Assembly (NCBI GenBank): GCA_037176845.1
Contig: JAYKXP010000171.1
Location: forward strand, 1 to 64,000
Direction: 5' to 3'
Length of the DNA: 64,000 bases
Source of the DNA: Paramarasmius palmivorus
Lineage: Eukaryota; Basidiomycota; Agaricomycetes; Agaricales; Marasmiaceae
The position numbers were made by a program, and so were the translations under genes. Below are positions 23,621 through 35,637 of this stretch, one piece after another; position 1 is the first letter of the stretch; each line of letters starts with the position of its first letter. The notes beneath the pieces are model-generated. The model did not search any database and was not told where the DNA came from. It saw nothing but the letters and a program-made list of their open reading frames with translations.

Positions 23621-25610
23621 ATGCAGCTTCATGATAGGTGTAGTACGGCTGGATCTCCTTGTAGGCGTCGTCTTGGGGACCTACGAGTCCTAGGATACTG
23701 CTCGCAGCTCTTGAATAGCAGTCTTCGGTGCTCGTTTTCGCCAAAGCTAAAAACGCGAAATAATGGTTCAGTCTGAGGAATATTCACCACGGAGTGAGGT
23801 TTACACACCTTGCCCAAGATATTCACGTTGACGTTTATGTAGTTTTTGTTGTCTTCCTTGAGCCTTCGAGCTCAAGAGGTACTAGAGATGCACCTTGCCT
23901 TCCACCACCGACCGTATCCTATCCTTGTCTACTCTTCATGGGCACTAGAGCCCTTCGTGTCGACAGAATCCAGAGCCAGCGGTAGTATTAACCAGATGCA
24001 CCAGCTAGAGTAACCGTTAGTGTCAGTAACTGAAGACCGAGGAAACGGTACAGACGTACCTATGCCCGTATCTTCATCCTACATTTGGGAACGACCTATT
24101 ACACGCTGCAATGAAGATACGTTTTTCGGAAAAAACCCCACATCGCGCTGAACATAACAATCAGCAAAAGAACAATACGCCGAATGTTAAGACATACACG
24201 TTTAGCGATGGATGTGGTTATTGAATCCTCAGTTCAACAGCCCAAGGAACCACGAATGGTCGCGGAAGATCCAGAACCGAAGCACATGCCAATTTCACAC
24301 GTTCGAAACTGTAAAGGTTCATCCACGCCAAAATCTGGTACATGGCACCCGCCATCTTTCTGATTTGAACCTAATCTCTCAACAACGGCTCGTGGTTAGA
24401 GAGTATTCCCTTTCCCTGAGCCCGAGACATCAGGGTCAACACCCACAACAGGATCGGGAATGACCGTTGAACGGTCCAAGCCCAAAAGACCTTGGAATCC
24501 AAACGTGAGGTGGATTGGGATGATGGGATGGGGAAGAGCAGATTACGCGCCGGGAGATAGACGGTGCGTAAGTCAAGTGTAAGTCGTCGATATGCTGGAA
24601 CTAACTTGGGTATTGATGAGGTCGTACGTCTGTCGGGTGCAGGAAGAAGTTCTGGGTTCATCGATTTGGCTGAAAGCCTCGAGCTAGGACTCTGTAAGAT
24701 ACCGCTAAAGATGAATGTAAGTAAAACACGCTGAAAAAGTGAAGAAAGAGTGGTTACCCTGAGCGTTATACTCTACAGTAGGTAAAACCAACAATCTCAT
24801 CTCAACGGTCCCTGCCACCCTTCCAGCCTCCGCATCTGGACTTATCGTCACCAAAACATCTGGAAAGAGGCTTTTCGCGAGCGACTTGGTTGGAAAGGAT
24901 GGCTGAAAAAAAGGAGCGGACCACATGGATTGCGTTGGGGCAGTGGTTGACATTGGGGGGACCAGCGGTCTCTAAACACGACGATAACAGTCTACGAGGG
25001 AGGACGTTGGAAGGATGGGAGGAGTACAGAGGAAGCTGCGCGTTGGATTCTATGAGAGGTGAGATTAGGGCACTGTAGGTGCGTATCAGGTGCGGGAGTG
25101 GAACTGCAGCCGAGTATGATTGAGTGAGGAAAGACAAGGGCTTGTGCTTCCCTGGAGAGTAGTGGGGAGACATGGATAGCAGGATCTGCTACTAGTAGCA
25201 GCGGCTAGTAGATGTTGAAGAGATTGGGAGTGTGGGTTGTGTGTACATGTCCGGGAACGGTATAGAGCGTTGTTGGACTGGCGATGCACTGGGTTCAGAC
25301 TATGGAACAGAATTCATCGACGGAGGTGTAGTCTATGATTGTGCTTGTGCTTGAGTAGGAAGAGTAATTGAGCAAGGGGAAAAGTCGTAGAGTGAACACG
25401 GTACATACCAAATTCCACATATTGTCGTGCTCTCGGGTGTTTGAAGCTTGAAGCTGGTCCTGCTAGGCTGTTTGAAGATGTTAGAGCTCAAGAACATGAG
25501 CAAGCATTGGTTATACGTACCGTTATAGGACTGCGAATAGGCAAACGCGGTCAGAAGATGGTGGTTTTGAGTGAGGAGCAATTGCCGGCGGCACACCCGA
25601 TTTCCACAAC
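23621..25610 (-). repeat. Duplicated unidentified minus-strand multi-exon gene (copy 2)
   Basis: This is the paralog of 16490-18470. The 5' exon reads VCRRQLLLTQNHHLLTAF, then TSFKLQTPESTTICGIW and, after an intron, a region containing SYSAAVPLPHLIRTYSALI in one frame. The frames that align best with copy 1 change along the gene, so at least one copy has frame damage. Both copies begin beside the string ttgccggcggca, which lies between divergent modules. Confidence 0.4.
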
Positions 25611-25871
25611 CCCGACTCTTTACCTCGACCATGGCCATCTCATCCTCCTCAGGGAGCTCCAATCCCAGGATGCGCTAAATCCGTATACGTATCTCTTCAA
25701 AGTCGCGACAAGTACGCGTTCCTCATTCTACAATCCCCACAACACAATCTGCTCATTGTTCGGAGAATCAACCCCATGTTATACCTCATTACTTTGCAAG
25801 GTTTGAAGTCCAGGATACGGGTTTTACTAGGAGCTAGGAGATGGTGCGTATTTATGAGGACATACAGAGTA
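25611..25871. other. Flank of the nested transposon, no gene supported
   Basis: A short plus-strand ORF at 25441-25806 runs through here but has no recognisable motif. The stretch is the left target-side flank of the outer inverted-repeat element. Confidence 0.3.
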
Positions 25872-26014
25872 CGGTACAAACATAGATTCGGCTATTTTGA
25901 TTCTCGGTACATTACATATGAATATCATCAAGTGCGGTACATTCACAAGAGCAGCCTGTTCTACGGTACATTGTCCAATATGGAAGGCATAGCCCGTTTT
26001 GGGCGTATTCGGCG

Positions 26015-29000
26015 GTACAGCCTAGTGTTGCCGGAAGGCAAGTCGTAGGCGAGTCCGAGGCATCCCGATTAGGACGACTTGATGGGACTTGACTCGGCCT
26101 GCCTCGATGCTTGTATCTGACTAGGTACGAAATAGGAAACCATGCCGCCGTTGCCGCTCACTCGATGCTGCTGCCAGGATGCACATACTATTAGCAAAAT
26201 GTATCTACAATGAATCTACAGTAATAGAAACTATATCAAAGAATATACTAATAGAATCCAAACATGTACGGAGTACACTATTAATACTAGAGCCATTAAA
26301 ACATAAGAGCTACTAGGTTCTTTTAGAGGCCAGACGTACCACCACTGCTACGAGAAGGTATAGCCGTGTCAATTAAGGTAAGTAATTCTTCAAGACGGTG
26401 CTCTGCCATCATATCATCAACTAGTTTGGGGTTTATATCAATGATTTCCTGCCCTTCGTCACGGTCACAGTCTTCCTTCATCATACCTAAACCCTGCATA
26501 AAGTCCAGACAGTCACGGCGGTACGTGAACTTCATGATTTGGAGTCTCTCGAATGACTCCGGTTTGAGGCGATTACGTCTGTCGGTATCGGTTTCCTTGC
26601 TCGACGAGAATACACGCTCGCATGGCACGGCAGATGCCTGGATAGGTAACACATCCATCGCAATCCGGTATAGGATGGGGTACTTGGATCGATTCACCTA
26701 AAAATGCATGAGCTTAGCTCGTTCTCATTATGAATAGAACATTACCTGCCACCAGCGAAGGAGATCAAAATCCGACATCTCCGGTGAACCATCTTCAATG
26801 ATCGATTCATCGCGAAACCGTTTTAACTCAGCATCAACAACGTCCTCGGCACTTGGATCATGTGAGTCTGTGCTAGTGGTGCTCGTGAAGGATGCATTGG
26901 GGTCGAAATCGGAGAATGAAGCTGCAAGAGCATTCAAACGGCCAAGTCCTGACTGTTGATTACGTGCAGCATGAGATGCTGATGCGGTGACTTGGACTCG
27001 CGATAGCTGTGCAGGCATCGTTGTGTCGGCGGCGGGAGAGGCACGTTGAAATTGAAGCATCTGGTAGGTGTAAATCAGTGACGTGACCAAGGGAACAAAA
27101 CCTTAACCATACCGTGTTACGAACAGTCTCCTTAGCTGCCTGGTATTCACTAGTCGACCAGTGTCTCTTGATCCACTGAAACTTGATGGTGGGATTTATA
27201 ACTACAGGTATAACATGATATGAGTGACTCTACACAGGAGAACAGACACATACCCATGGCAAGTATATATAACGGAGAGCTTCGAGAGTACTCGAGGTAT
27301 TCCTCAAGCTTATTAATCGAAGCTTGTATAGCATGCGAAATTTTTGGAAGCTCAGACTTGAGTTTTCGAAGGTACATGATCAACTTCTCGTAAAGCGGGA
27401 GCACTAGCGAGAGTGTTGGGGTCTTCTCAGCCGATAAGATTTCTTGCATACAGTGAGGAAAGAACAAGAATCGTCGGACATCGACAAGGACACGGAGGTG
27501 AGCGTCCGAAAGGCCTTCTTTGATCTCTGGACGTTCCGACAGGAATTTGCGAACTGCCTATGCTCACATTAGATGATAGTTGAGCAGAAGAGTGATCACT
27601 TACTGCGTAGAGCTCAAGTAGTCTGTCAATCATGAGGAATGTTGATGACCATCTCGTCTCAACATCCCTAAGCAAGACAACAACACGCAGAAGCTGCGGA
27701 GAGCCATCTGGCTTCAATCCCCAGCTTTGCGTGTTGTTTCCCTCCTGGATCAGGTCCATGAACTCCTCTCGCTTCAACCCTGAGTTTCGACATGAGTTAA
27801 TGACACTACGTGCCATTGCACACACATCATCCTTCAGGGCATTCCAGTAGTCGGGGTCGTCGCGTAACTCTTGAGGAATGTTGTCTGAGTGGAAATCCTC
27901 ATCGGCCCACAGCTCGACATCATCCCACTCATCGGGGATACGAATGAGATGCTTGAGCCCAGCCTGAACGGCAATGTTAATAACATGCGGAAAACAACTT
28001 TAAGCATCTGAGGTTAGTGTGTTGCTTGCCAGTTGAGTAAAATTTAGCTTACCGGATCCGATTTGTAGCCGCATCAAAACTAAGGCCCAACTCTTGAAGG
28101 TATTTCGCAACGTCTGTCATACATGTGTTGTTATTTGACGCGTTGTCAAGAGTAATCGCTGAGATCTGCAAACACCGTCAGAATGAATAGATCAAAGATA
28201 AAAGTAGATACCTTGTGTAAAATGCCGACATCACGAAGGATTCCTGTGAGTACTTCTGCAATATGTGAACCCGTGTGATCACCCTTGACGTGACGGAATG
28301 CGATGAGTTCTGACCGAAGCTCAAGGTGATTACCATTAGAGCTCAACGCCATATAATGAGCAGTTACTGCAAGGTAACTTCCGAGGTTGGCACGAGACCA
28401 CATGTCAGAAGTCAATGCAATACGCCCAAGCGCAGTAGTCTAACATAAAGGTTACTAAATAGCATCATGGGAAGAAAGTTTTGACTTACCTGCATGCGCT
28501 CAATCATTGCAAGATACTCTATTTGAAAACGCTTCGCGATAAGCTCAGTGAGTGCCGTTCGGTGAGGAATCTGACTATCCTCAAGCTCTGCATTCAAATA
28601 AAGAAGTAGCTCCCGAAGTTCGGGACACTCGATCGCATTCATAGCCTGTAAGAACTGGTCAGGAAATTGATAGGGTAGGAGGTGACAAACTTACTTGGTC
28701 GTCTACAACAAACCATTTAATCAGCCTGATGTAAAAGCCCTCGAGCGTGAATTGAGGGCGTGGAAGCTTTCCGTCAGCGACCTTCTTGCGGACAACCTCC
28801 CAACCTTTCAGATGGTGGATCAGCACGAGCTCTTCCCAAGCTTTACCATGCTTCTGAAGGTGCTCGTGAAGCCGCTTATTCATGCCACTACGGTTGCGCC
28901 AAGTTTGCCAATGGTCACTAATAGAAAGATTGTCAGTTTGAAGGATAGATTGATCAAGAGATAAGTAGACTTACGTGCAAAGGGTACAACCTATGAAAGG

Positions 29001-30129
29001 GTACTCTGTCTTGGAAGGTGGAGATGTGCACGGGCGCTCATTGACTGGTAACGTGTCCGGAGGTATGTCGGTCTTCAAAGGTCGCATAAAATACCAAATA
29101 TCGGTCGCAAATGCTGAGTTTGTGTTGGCTATATTCTTGCTGAGAATGGACCCGAAATTGTGAGACGCGCCAGGCGTAAAGGCTTGCGGGGGAAGTGGCG
29201 ATGGGCCTGTTGGCCCAATACCACTGACTGGCTGGGATGAAGATGGAGAGGATGTCGCAGAGGTGGATGTCTGTGGAGCAGAGGATGTAGATGATGTTGC
29301 CGGGGTGGTTGTGGTTGTGGTTGTGGTAGCATTAGGGGGCGTAGATGTCGCTTGTGGTGGTTGTGGTGCAGGAGGAGGGTGTGTTCGAGTGTTCTTTGGT
29401 CTTGTCTGCGCTGCAGGCCCGCGTTTACGCTTCTTGCGTTGAGGTTCTGGTTCCGGCTCAGTCTCAGGCTGGGAGACCCGTTGTACGGTGTTGCCAGCAC
29501 TGTTGGTGTCGAAGTAGTGATGCTGGAACTGAATTTGAGGTGTCTGTAAGGAGTGTTGGTGATTAGATGGATGTAGATAAGAAGATTGTTGTCCCCAAGG
29601 TACATGTTGGAAGTCGGGATTCCCATAGCCTAACTGCTGCTGCTGGTATTGTGCAGCCCATACAGCAGCTTGAAAGCATCGGCAGTGAGGAAGAACACCA
29701 TGGCAATTCTGGCAATAGAACTGCCCTGGGCCCGACATGTACCAGGGGACAAGGAGAGGGAGGACGATGGATACAACCCCGGAGCGCAAGTATTTGAGGG
29801 AACACACCTATTTATACCCGTTCCTGCTTGTTGATTCTAATAAACAAACTTCACTGTCGTGACCAGCGCGTTGCGCGTCGCGTAGAGCGCGTGATAGGTT
29901 GAGGATAAACAGAATATATTGCCTTGAATACCGCCAGACGACGACGACGACTGTCCAGCACTGTCGCGACGTCGGGGCATTGGATCAAAAGAATTGAATC
30001 TCCGACTCAAACCCCACGAAAAGGAAAATCTCGTCACATCATTTTTATTTTCTATATATGGTACACACACGAGGCGAGGCAAGTCCTGCCTCAAAGGCGC
30101 CTCCGACTTCCGGCAACACTAGTACAGCC
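26015..30129 (-). mobile_element. Complete hAT transposon with perfect 8-bp target site duplication
   Basis: The element spans 26023-30121 (4,099 bp). Both ends share a 15-bp inverted repeat, TAGTGTTGCCGGAAG. The direct repeat GTACAGCC lies at 26015-26022 and 30122-30129, the 8-bp duplication expected of hAT transposition. The transposase gene fills most of the element on the minus strand and shows no premature stop. It is inserted about 150 bp inside the left end of the outer element, upstream of that element's gene. Nesting shows it arrived later. Intact ends and ORF suggest recent or ongoing mobility. Confidence 0.95.
26323..29738 (-). CDS. hAT transposase with BED-type zinc finger
   Basis: I chose ATG 29738 (MSGPGQFYCQNCHGVLPHC); an upstream ATG at 29807 in the same frame is possible. 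The N-terminal third is low complexity (Gln, Pro and Thr runs, plus a Lys/Arg patch RKKRKRG). A BED-like finger follows: CTLC, then after an intron NKRLHEHLQKHG. The RNase H-like catalytic core shows ALTSDMWSRANLGSYLAVTA (first Asp) and ITLDNASNN (second Asp). The C-terminal dimerisation region has YPILYRIAMDVLPIQASAVP then CERVFSSS, with the usual catalytic Glu. It ends at TAA 26323-26325. About eight short introns are needed and the exons I joined are free of stops. The protein would cut and paste this element in the nucleus. Confidence 0.88.
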
Positions 30130-30255
30130 CGCCGGCGCGCTCCCCGAGTCCGGAAAGCAAAATTTTTATGATTCACACGCTCTCTGCCCATCTCGGCGAG
30201 GTTGTCGACGCTGCTTTTTTGCTACGACGCCTACTGTTGGTTACTGTCGACCGCT

Positions 30256-33200
30256 ATGCCCCAGGCACGAAGCCAGGAGGATAAAGACTTCATCGATGAT
30301 CTTCCCAACCGAGTTCTGGTAGACTTCCGGAATGCAGTAAGCGGTTCCTTGATCAATTGAGTTCTCATTACACTCTATCTGACACATCTTCAAAGACATT
30401 CAACCCCGGCTTCATCGAGGATAATCCGGCAATGTTCATGAACAACAACTGGGTCAATACTGAGCTTCTTCGACAATTTCTCGCGCGTCAGAAAGAGGTT
30501 TACGGGCAAGCTTACCATGACGGTACGTGAATAACACGTTATTTAGTTGTTCTTCTTTAATTGTTAGGATCAGTAGATGCTCCATATATCAAGAAGGAAC
30601 CGAAAGATCAGACTGAAGCCTTTCACATCAAGTCAGAAGACGTCGAAACTGTTCTAGAGTCTCGCTCGCTACCCTGCCATGTGAATATGCGCATCACCAT
30701 TGATGAGGAAGGCCATGAAGTTCACGAACTCTTGGATTCCTCCGATGAGGAGGTCCACAATCAAACTCAAGCACCTGGCTCTAGGCCAGACCCTTCCGGC
30801 GTCTCGGTACAGGTCAGTATGCTCCAGGTGGAGAAATTCATTCAATGTCAAAAATAGAAGTCTTACTATTGATAGGGATATGCTCCGAATGGTGCGAGTG
30901 CGGGTGCTGATGCCATGGGGACTGAGAATGACTCTTCGCGTGAACGTAACAGTGTACAGGATGAAGAAAATGACAAGGTACATCCTAATAATCTATCTGC
31001 CATCCTTTTATTGAGCTCGGCCTATAGGTATCTCACTCTGGGCCTTCCCCCAATGAAGTGTTAGACCCTGCAGCGTTCACTCAAGTCTCTGACACTCGAT
31101 GGGATGACGAAGGCCTGGTATCACGAGTAATCCATCATCCAGGGTTTGCCGTAACTTGAAAGACCAAAGTCAATTACATTGAGTATCTGTCCGAGATTCC
31201 AAGAATGTATCCATGCCATAATGATACTGCGTATGTCCTTGATCTCCGTGTGGAGAAGTTTCGGCTCTCTCTTCCTGACCGAAATGGAGAGCCAGGAAAG
31301 AGATTAACACCTGATGCATTGGTTAAGGATGCGGTGAGTGCAGAAGACGTAAATCTGGATTAACTGAAGCTAAATGTATACCTTAGGATCAGGACTCGTG
31401 GTCTGGCAGTTCTGGGGCGAGCCACAACTGCCCACAAGCAACACTGTATCCCGGTGGTGCATCCATTGAATGCCGTCGGGTGATGTGCTACTGTGTGGGA
31501 CTTTGTACATGCGAGTTGTTCGATAAAGAAAGGTTCCGCATTGAACGCCGGGATCTAGATCCTGGGCCCCGTGATGCCCTTTTGAATGCAGATAGAGAAG
31601 CGAGGCGAGATGAGGGGTCAACTGCACTAGAGACGACTATCAGGTATGCAATCCCTACTGTACAGTACTAGTGCCTACTCACAATGATATATAGTTTTTA
31701 TAACATTATTATGAAACAAGGATGCCGTGCAATAGACTCCAATAAACAAAGATGCACTGGTCAATTATACATGAAAAGCCTAACAGTTCGTAACTATCAC
31801 TCCCTTCGTAGTTCGTACAGCTCAATATGGTATCCCAGGCACCCAAAAAAGGCTTCAAATTCTTTATTGCATGCAATGGATGGAGTCCAAGCTTTCGGGA
31901 TGGCCATCAAAGTCATAGCCTCCATGATGGAGTTGACGAGTCTTTACTTGCTGATCTTTTCACGGGAAAGGAGTTGACAAGTGGCACAGAGAAATGCTGT
32001 GTTACTGTTCCAGCACATATTGGACAGAAGCAAGAGTATTGCCGTAGGTTCAGGTACCTTTATTCGTCTATTCTATCCTGACTGTGTCATAGGGTATCCC
32101 CATACAAAGAACGGGTTAGTGTACAAAGCACCCATTATCAAGTCCAAATGTCCCGCTACACGTACCATGTTTGTTCCTTGTGACTGGAAGCGATATCCCT
32201 TCGTTCTCATAGTCCATGGGCCGAAGCCACACAATCACGCTATCCCAGTTGTCTCCAAGATGTCTCTCCGAACAAAACAGGTATATCAGGAGTGCGTACG
32301 TGAAACTGGTGTTACTGGTGTTATTGGCATGACTGTACAGAAGGTTGATGCTGGTACGTTTGCTATTATTGTGATGATTTATGTCTCTGACAACATAATC
32401 TCATAGCCCAAACAACACGTAACCGACTCGGGACAGAAATTGTTGCTGAGTATGACCCATCACTGCTTAACACTCGTAGTAAGCGAGAGCTGGTTGCGCA
32501 AGTCAAATCGGAAAAATTCCCAGCAGGAACAGGCTTCGAAGGTATATATATATATTTAGTGGTCTAAACCAACAACTAATTTTATTCCCTCATTAAAGGA
32601 GTTCATCGTTTATTCCTGGATGACCGTAAACGCTCACCAGAGGATCGTTATGTTCATGATTATCATTACATTCCTCACGAGAACGAGCCTGATTCATTCA
32701 TCATCATTACCTTTGTGCCTAGCCTGATGCGGCTGATTCACAAGGTGAAGACGTTTGAGGGTGATTTTACCTTCAAGCGCCTAATTCTACTGTACGAGTG
32801 GGAAATGGTGATTTGGTATCCGACTCTACAACGCAGTAAGCACTCTATTTTATTTGAAATCCAATATATTATGTTCTCTCATCAATCATTTCTAGCATTG
32901 ACCATTGGTCGTTTCTACACAAACCGCCAAACTGAAGCGAACTATCAGATACTGTTCGATCGTCTTCAGATTCAGATCGAGACACTTACTGGGTATCCTA
33001 TCCGGTTCAAACGCCTAGTACCTGATGGGAATATCCACTTCATGATGACTGATATGGAAGTTGCCCAGATCATCGGATGCTCGAAGTCAATCATGAAACA
33101 GAATGACCCGGCATTCAGTAAAATCACTACGGTAGACCCGCACCGATTTGCACCAGAGGTCATACGAGTATGTTACGTTCATTCAATCAGGTGAGAAGGA

Positions 33201-34917
33201 TCATTCTCTTTGTTTACAAGCCTTTCATTAACGGCTGAATAGGGCAGTAAAAGACTTCGAAAAGTATGTTAATCTTGGTAAGATTACCAAGAATGACTTC
33301 CGGAAGTTACTTGATTTCCCATCATTGTTGATGAACCGAAAGAGTCTTGAAGATTTCGATCTGTTTGTTTGTCAATTGAAGGTTGATGAGATTACAGGTA
33401 TTTTATCAATATTCACTAACAAACTATCTATTTACTGTCGTTCTTCAGCATGGTGGTCACATAAGTATAGCAGCAAAGATGGTTACTTGCTCAAGTGCAT
33501 TTGCAAGGGGCTTTCCCCAATTCCTGCTGCCGACCTCTACAATACTATCAATGACACAAACAGAGGCGAGTCTCAGCATGCGTGGACTGCACGTCAAACA
33601 GGAACTGGTCTATCGCCTGTCGAGGGGATCATTAGGTATGTGTATCAGTACAACACTTGGCTTGCGCTAATGTGTTTTGCAGTGCACGTCGTCTAGATGA
33701 GCAGGTTGCCCGTGAAGTGGCTATCGAGCTGAAGAGTGGTGTCCGTAAAAATCGTAATAACGATTCTACAAACCGCAACACTCGTGCCATGGGGCGTAAA
33801 GATGCTGCAGCACGTAAAGCCGAAGCATCTAACCAAAGAGCAGAGATTCAAGATCAAATTGATGCTCTGAAGGCAGGGCATCGAGAGTCTTTGCAGCATC
33901 AAAAGGAACTGGAGACCAGGTTAGATGCAGTTCAAGGCTCAAAGGCAAAGTCCAAACAGAAATTGGGGCTTGATCGTGCTCAGTCAAGCTCTAGTGGTTG
34001 TGTTAAATCTCGGAAAGATAAACAGACTGTATCTGGTAAGCCTCTCATTGCAATCTTTCATCCCAAACCTGTTCATACTCTGTTAAGCATCACCAGCACC
34101 ACCATCATGTCCTGCTCCAATAGACATGCCATCCCAAGATATGTCTGAGCCAGGTGTTCAGGATGTATTGGGAGATACTGTGCTACCTGGGCTATTTAGC
34201 GCAGAGATTCCCTCCGGGTTTTATAACCTCCCCCACACGTCTTCATCGTCGTCATTCGCCTCTGATTTCGAGCCATTTATTGGAGATATAAACTCAGAGA
34301 CAGGCTTCCATTCTGACTTCGGAGAATATCCTCCTTCGGATTCCTACTATGGATCCGATTATCTATCTGAGGGCTATATCTCTGATAGCATGGGCACACA
34401 AAGCTATCTTGAATCTACAGCTGATGGTGAGTGCCAAATGATTAATGTACTACTGAACTTGGGACTAAGTGTTCATCCAGTGAATTCAACAGTCTCTGAG
34501 TCTGTTCCAGGCTCAGAGTCTGTCTCTGCTACTGTAGGAGTGGGGAATCTTTCTGACAATGAATTCCTGGCAATGTTAGAAGCAAACTCTGGATTTGACG
34601 GCAATCTTGGTGAATTCAATGTTGATGGATTGCCCTTTGTCAACAACGGCTATATTGACCCATTATTTAACATCCCCTCTCCACTTAGCAGTCCTGACCG
34701 TTACGATCAGCGTCTACCAGCCCCTTCCCCAGCTCCACCCCCAGTTCCTGTAGCAGTGGAAATGGAAATGGGACCTGAAAACAGCCGGAAGCGACGCCGC
34801 ACAGCTGATGATTTGGCGCATGATGCAGCTGAAGTATGTGATTGGACTAGGGCGAGGAGAAAGACAAATAGGTCAATGGGTATTAGTGGAATAGGTGATG
34901 AAAGGGACACCGTATAA
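30256..34917 (+). CDS. DDE-type transposase of an Agaricomycete family (GESQHAW type), probably inactive
   Basis: The first exon is 30256-30336 (MPQARSQEDKDFIDDLPNRV). Later exons carry a Cys-rich region (MCYCVGLCTCELF), a zinc-knuckle-like CPATRTMFVPCDW with KPHNHAIP, then candidate catalytic acids in FEGDFTFKRL (Asp), HFMMTDMEVAQIIG (Asp) and DTNRGESQHAWTAR (Glu). A coiled-coil Lys/Arg-rich segment follows (33700-34000), and the last exon (about 34080-34917) is acidic and Ser-rich and ends in a basic patch RKRRRTADDL. I recall this order from a common Agaricomycete transposase-like family; calling it MULE-related is an inference. There is an in-frame TGA at 31157-31159 in an otherwise open exon, and a frame problem near 31790-31850, so the copy is likely dead. 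Confidence 0.7.
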
Positions 34918-35149
34918 TGCTCAAGTAGCTTAGTTACTTTGCCTTGCATAGTGTAATACCAAAGTACCGCAAAAATCCCTGGGAAACATACCAGCTAAGT
35001 CCGAGATGTTAAGTTTCATATCTTGAGAGTGGTGTAACATTAAGATTCGATACTCAAATGCAAAGCTGGACACTTGCATTGGAGCACATACGTCGCAACA
35101 GCTAAGCACCATTTTTTGTTAGAGTCTCAGAATAAAGGAAACAAAAAAT

Positions 35150-35255
35150 CGACACGCACTAGGATTGAACCTCCGGCGGTAAGGCTATCAGGTACCATAG
35201 GGCGCCGTTGTACTCACAACGCTGCAACACCGAAACCACTATGCCACGGACACTT
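35150..35255 (-). tRNA. tRNA-like sequence or SINE fragment in the tail of the outer element
   Basis: On the minus strand there is a perfect A-box-like string TGGCATAGTGG (35236-35246) and a B-box string GGTTCAATCCT (35161-35171), followed by a run of six T, a Pol III terminator. A 5-bp hairpin (CGTTG/CAACG) lies where an anticodon arm should be, but its loop has six bases. The sequences flanking the boxes do not pair as an acceptor stem. It is therefore more likely a decayed tRNA or tRNA-derived repeat than a working tRNA; the long gap between arms would fit a Leu or Ser type. Confidence 0.4.
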
Positions 35256-35637
35256 ATTTCCAAGTAATACTGCATAGCAATATACCGAGCACCGAGGGGA
35301 TCTGCCACCCAAACCATCTATGTATCTATCTTGTAAAAACGGAGAATAGTGGACCGTTACAAATTAGTCCTAAAAAGATACACAGGATCAAAGCCAAGCA
35401 CAGGTTTCTTGACTAAATAATTATGAACGTCAAGGCAAAGGCAGCAGTAATGTATGTACGGGGAGTTCAAGTTGTGTTCTTGCCGGAGCCATCCCGGAAC
35501 TTGCCCGGCAGGCCCTGATTTCTGAACTTAGAATCTACGGTACATCAGGAAAATCAACGGTACAATGAAGATTTGTATGTACCGTTGTTAATGTGAATGT
35601 ACCGAAGTTGTTGTTAGCCGAATGTATGTTTGTACCG

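Larger units (their letters stand above)
25872..35637 (+). mobile_element. Outer DNA transposon with GGTACAAACATA inverted repeats, carrying a nested hAT element
   Basis: The left end reads CGGTACAAACATAGATTCGG and the right end, on the minus strand, reads CGGTACAAACATACATTCGG, differing at one base, with a few more matching bases beyond. Both subterminal regions are crowded with copies of CGGTACATT or its complement. Removing the hAT element and one target copy leaves a parent element of about 5.7 kb with one long plus-strand gene (30256-34917). No clear target site duplication was found next to the ends, so the exact boundary may be off by a base or two or the flanks may have changed. The family name is uncertain; the protein suggests a DDE-type, MULE-like element. 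Confidence 0.75.

Noticed and set aside
29345..29566. Plus-strand ORFs over the low-complexity part of the hAT transposase
   Set aside because: They are shadows of the Pro/Thr-rich minus-strand exon.
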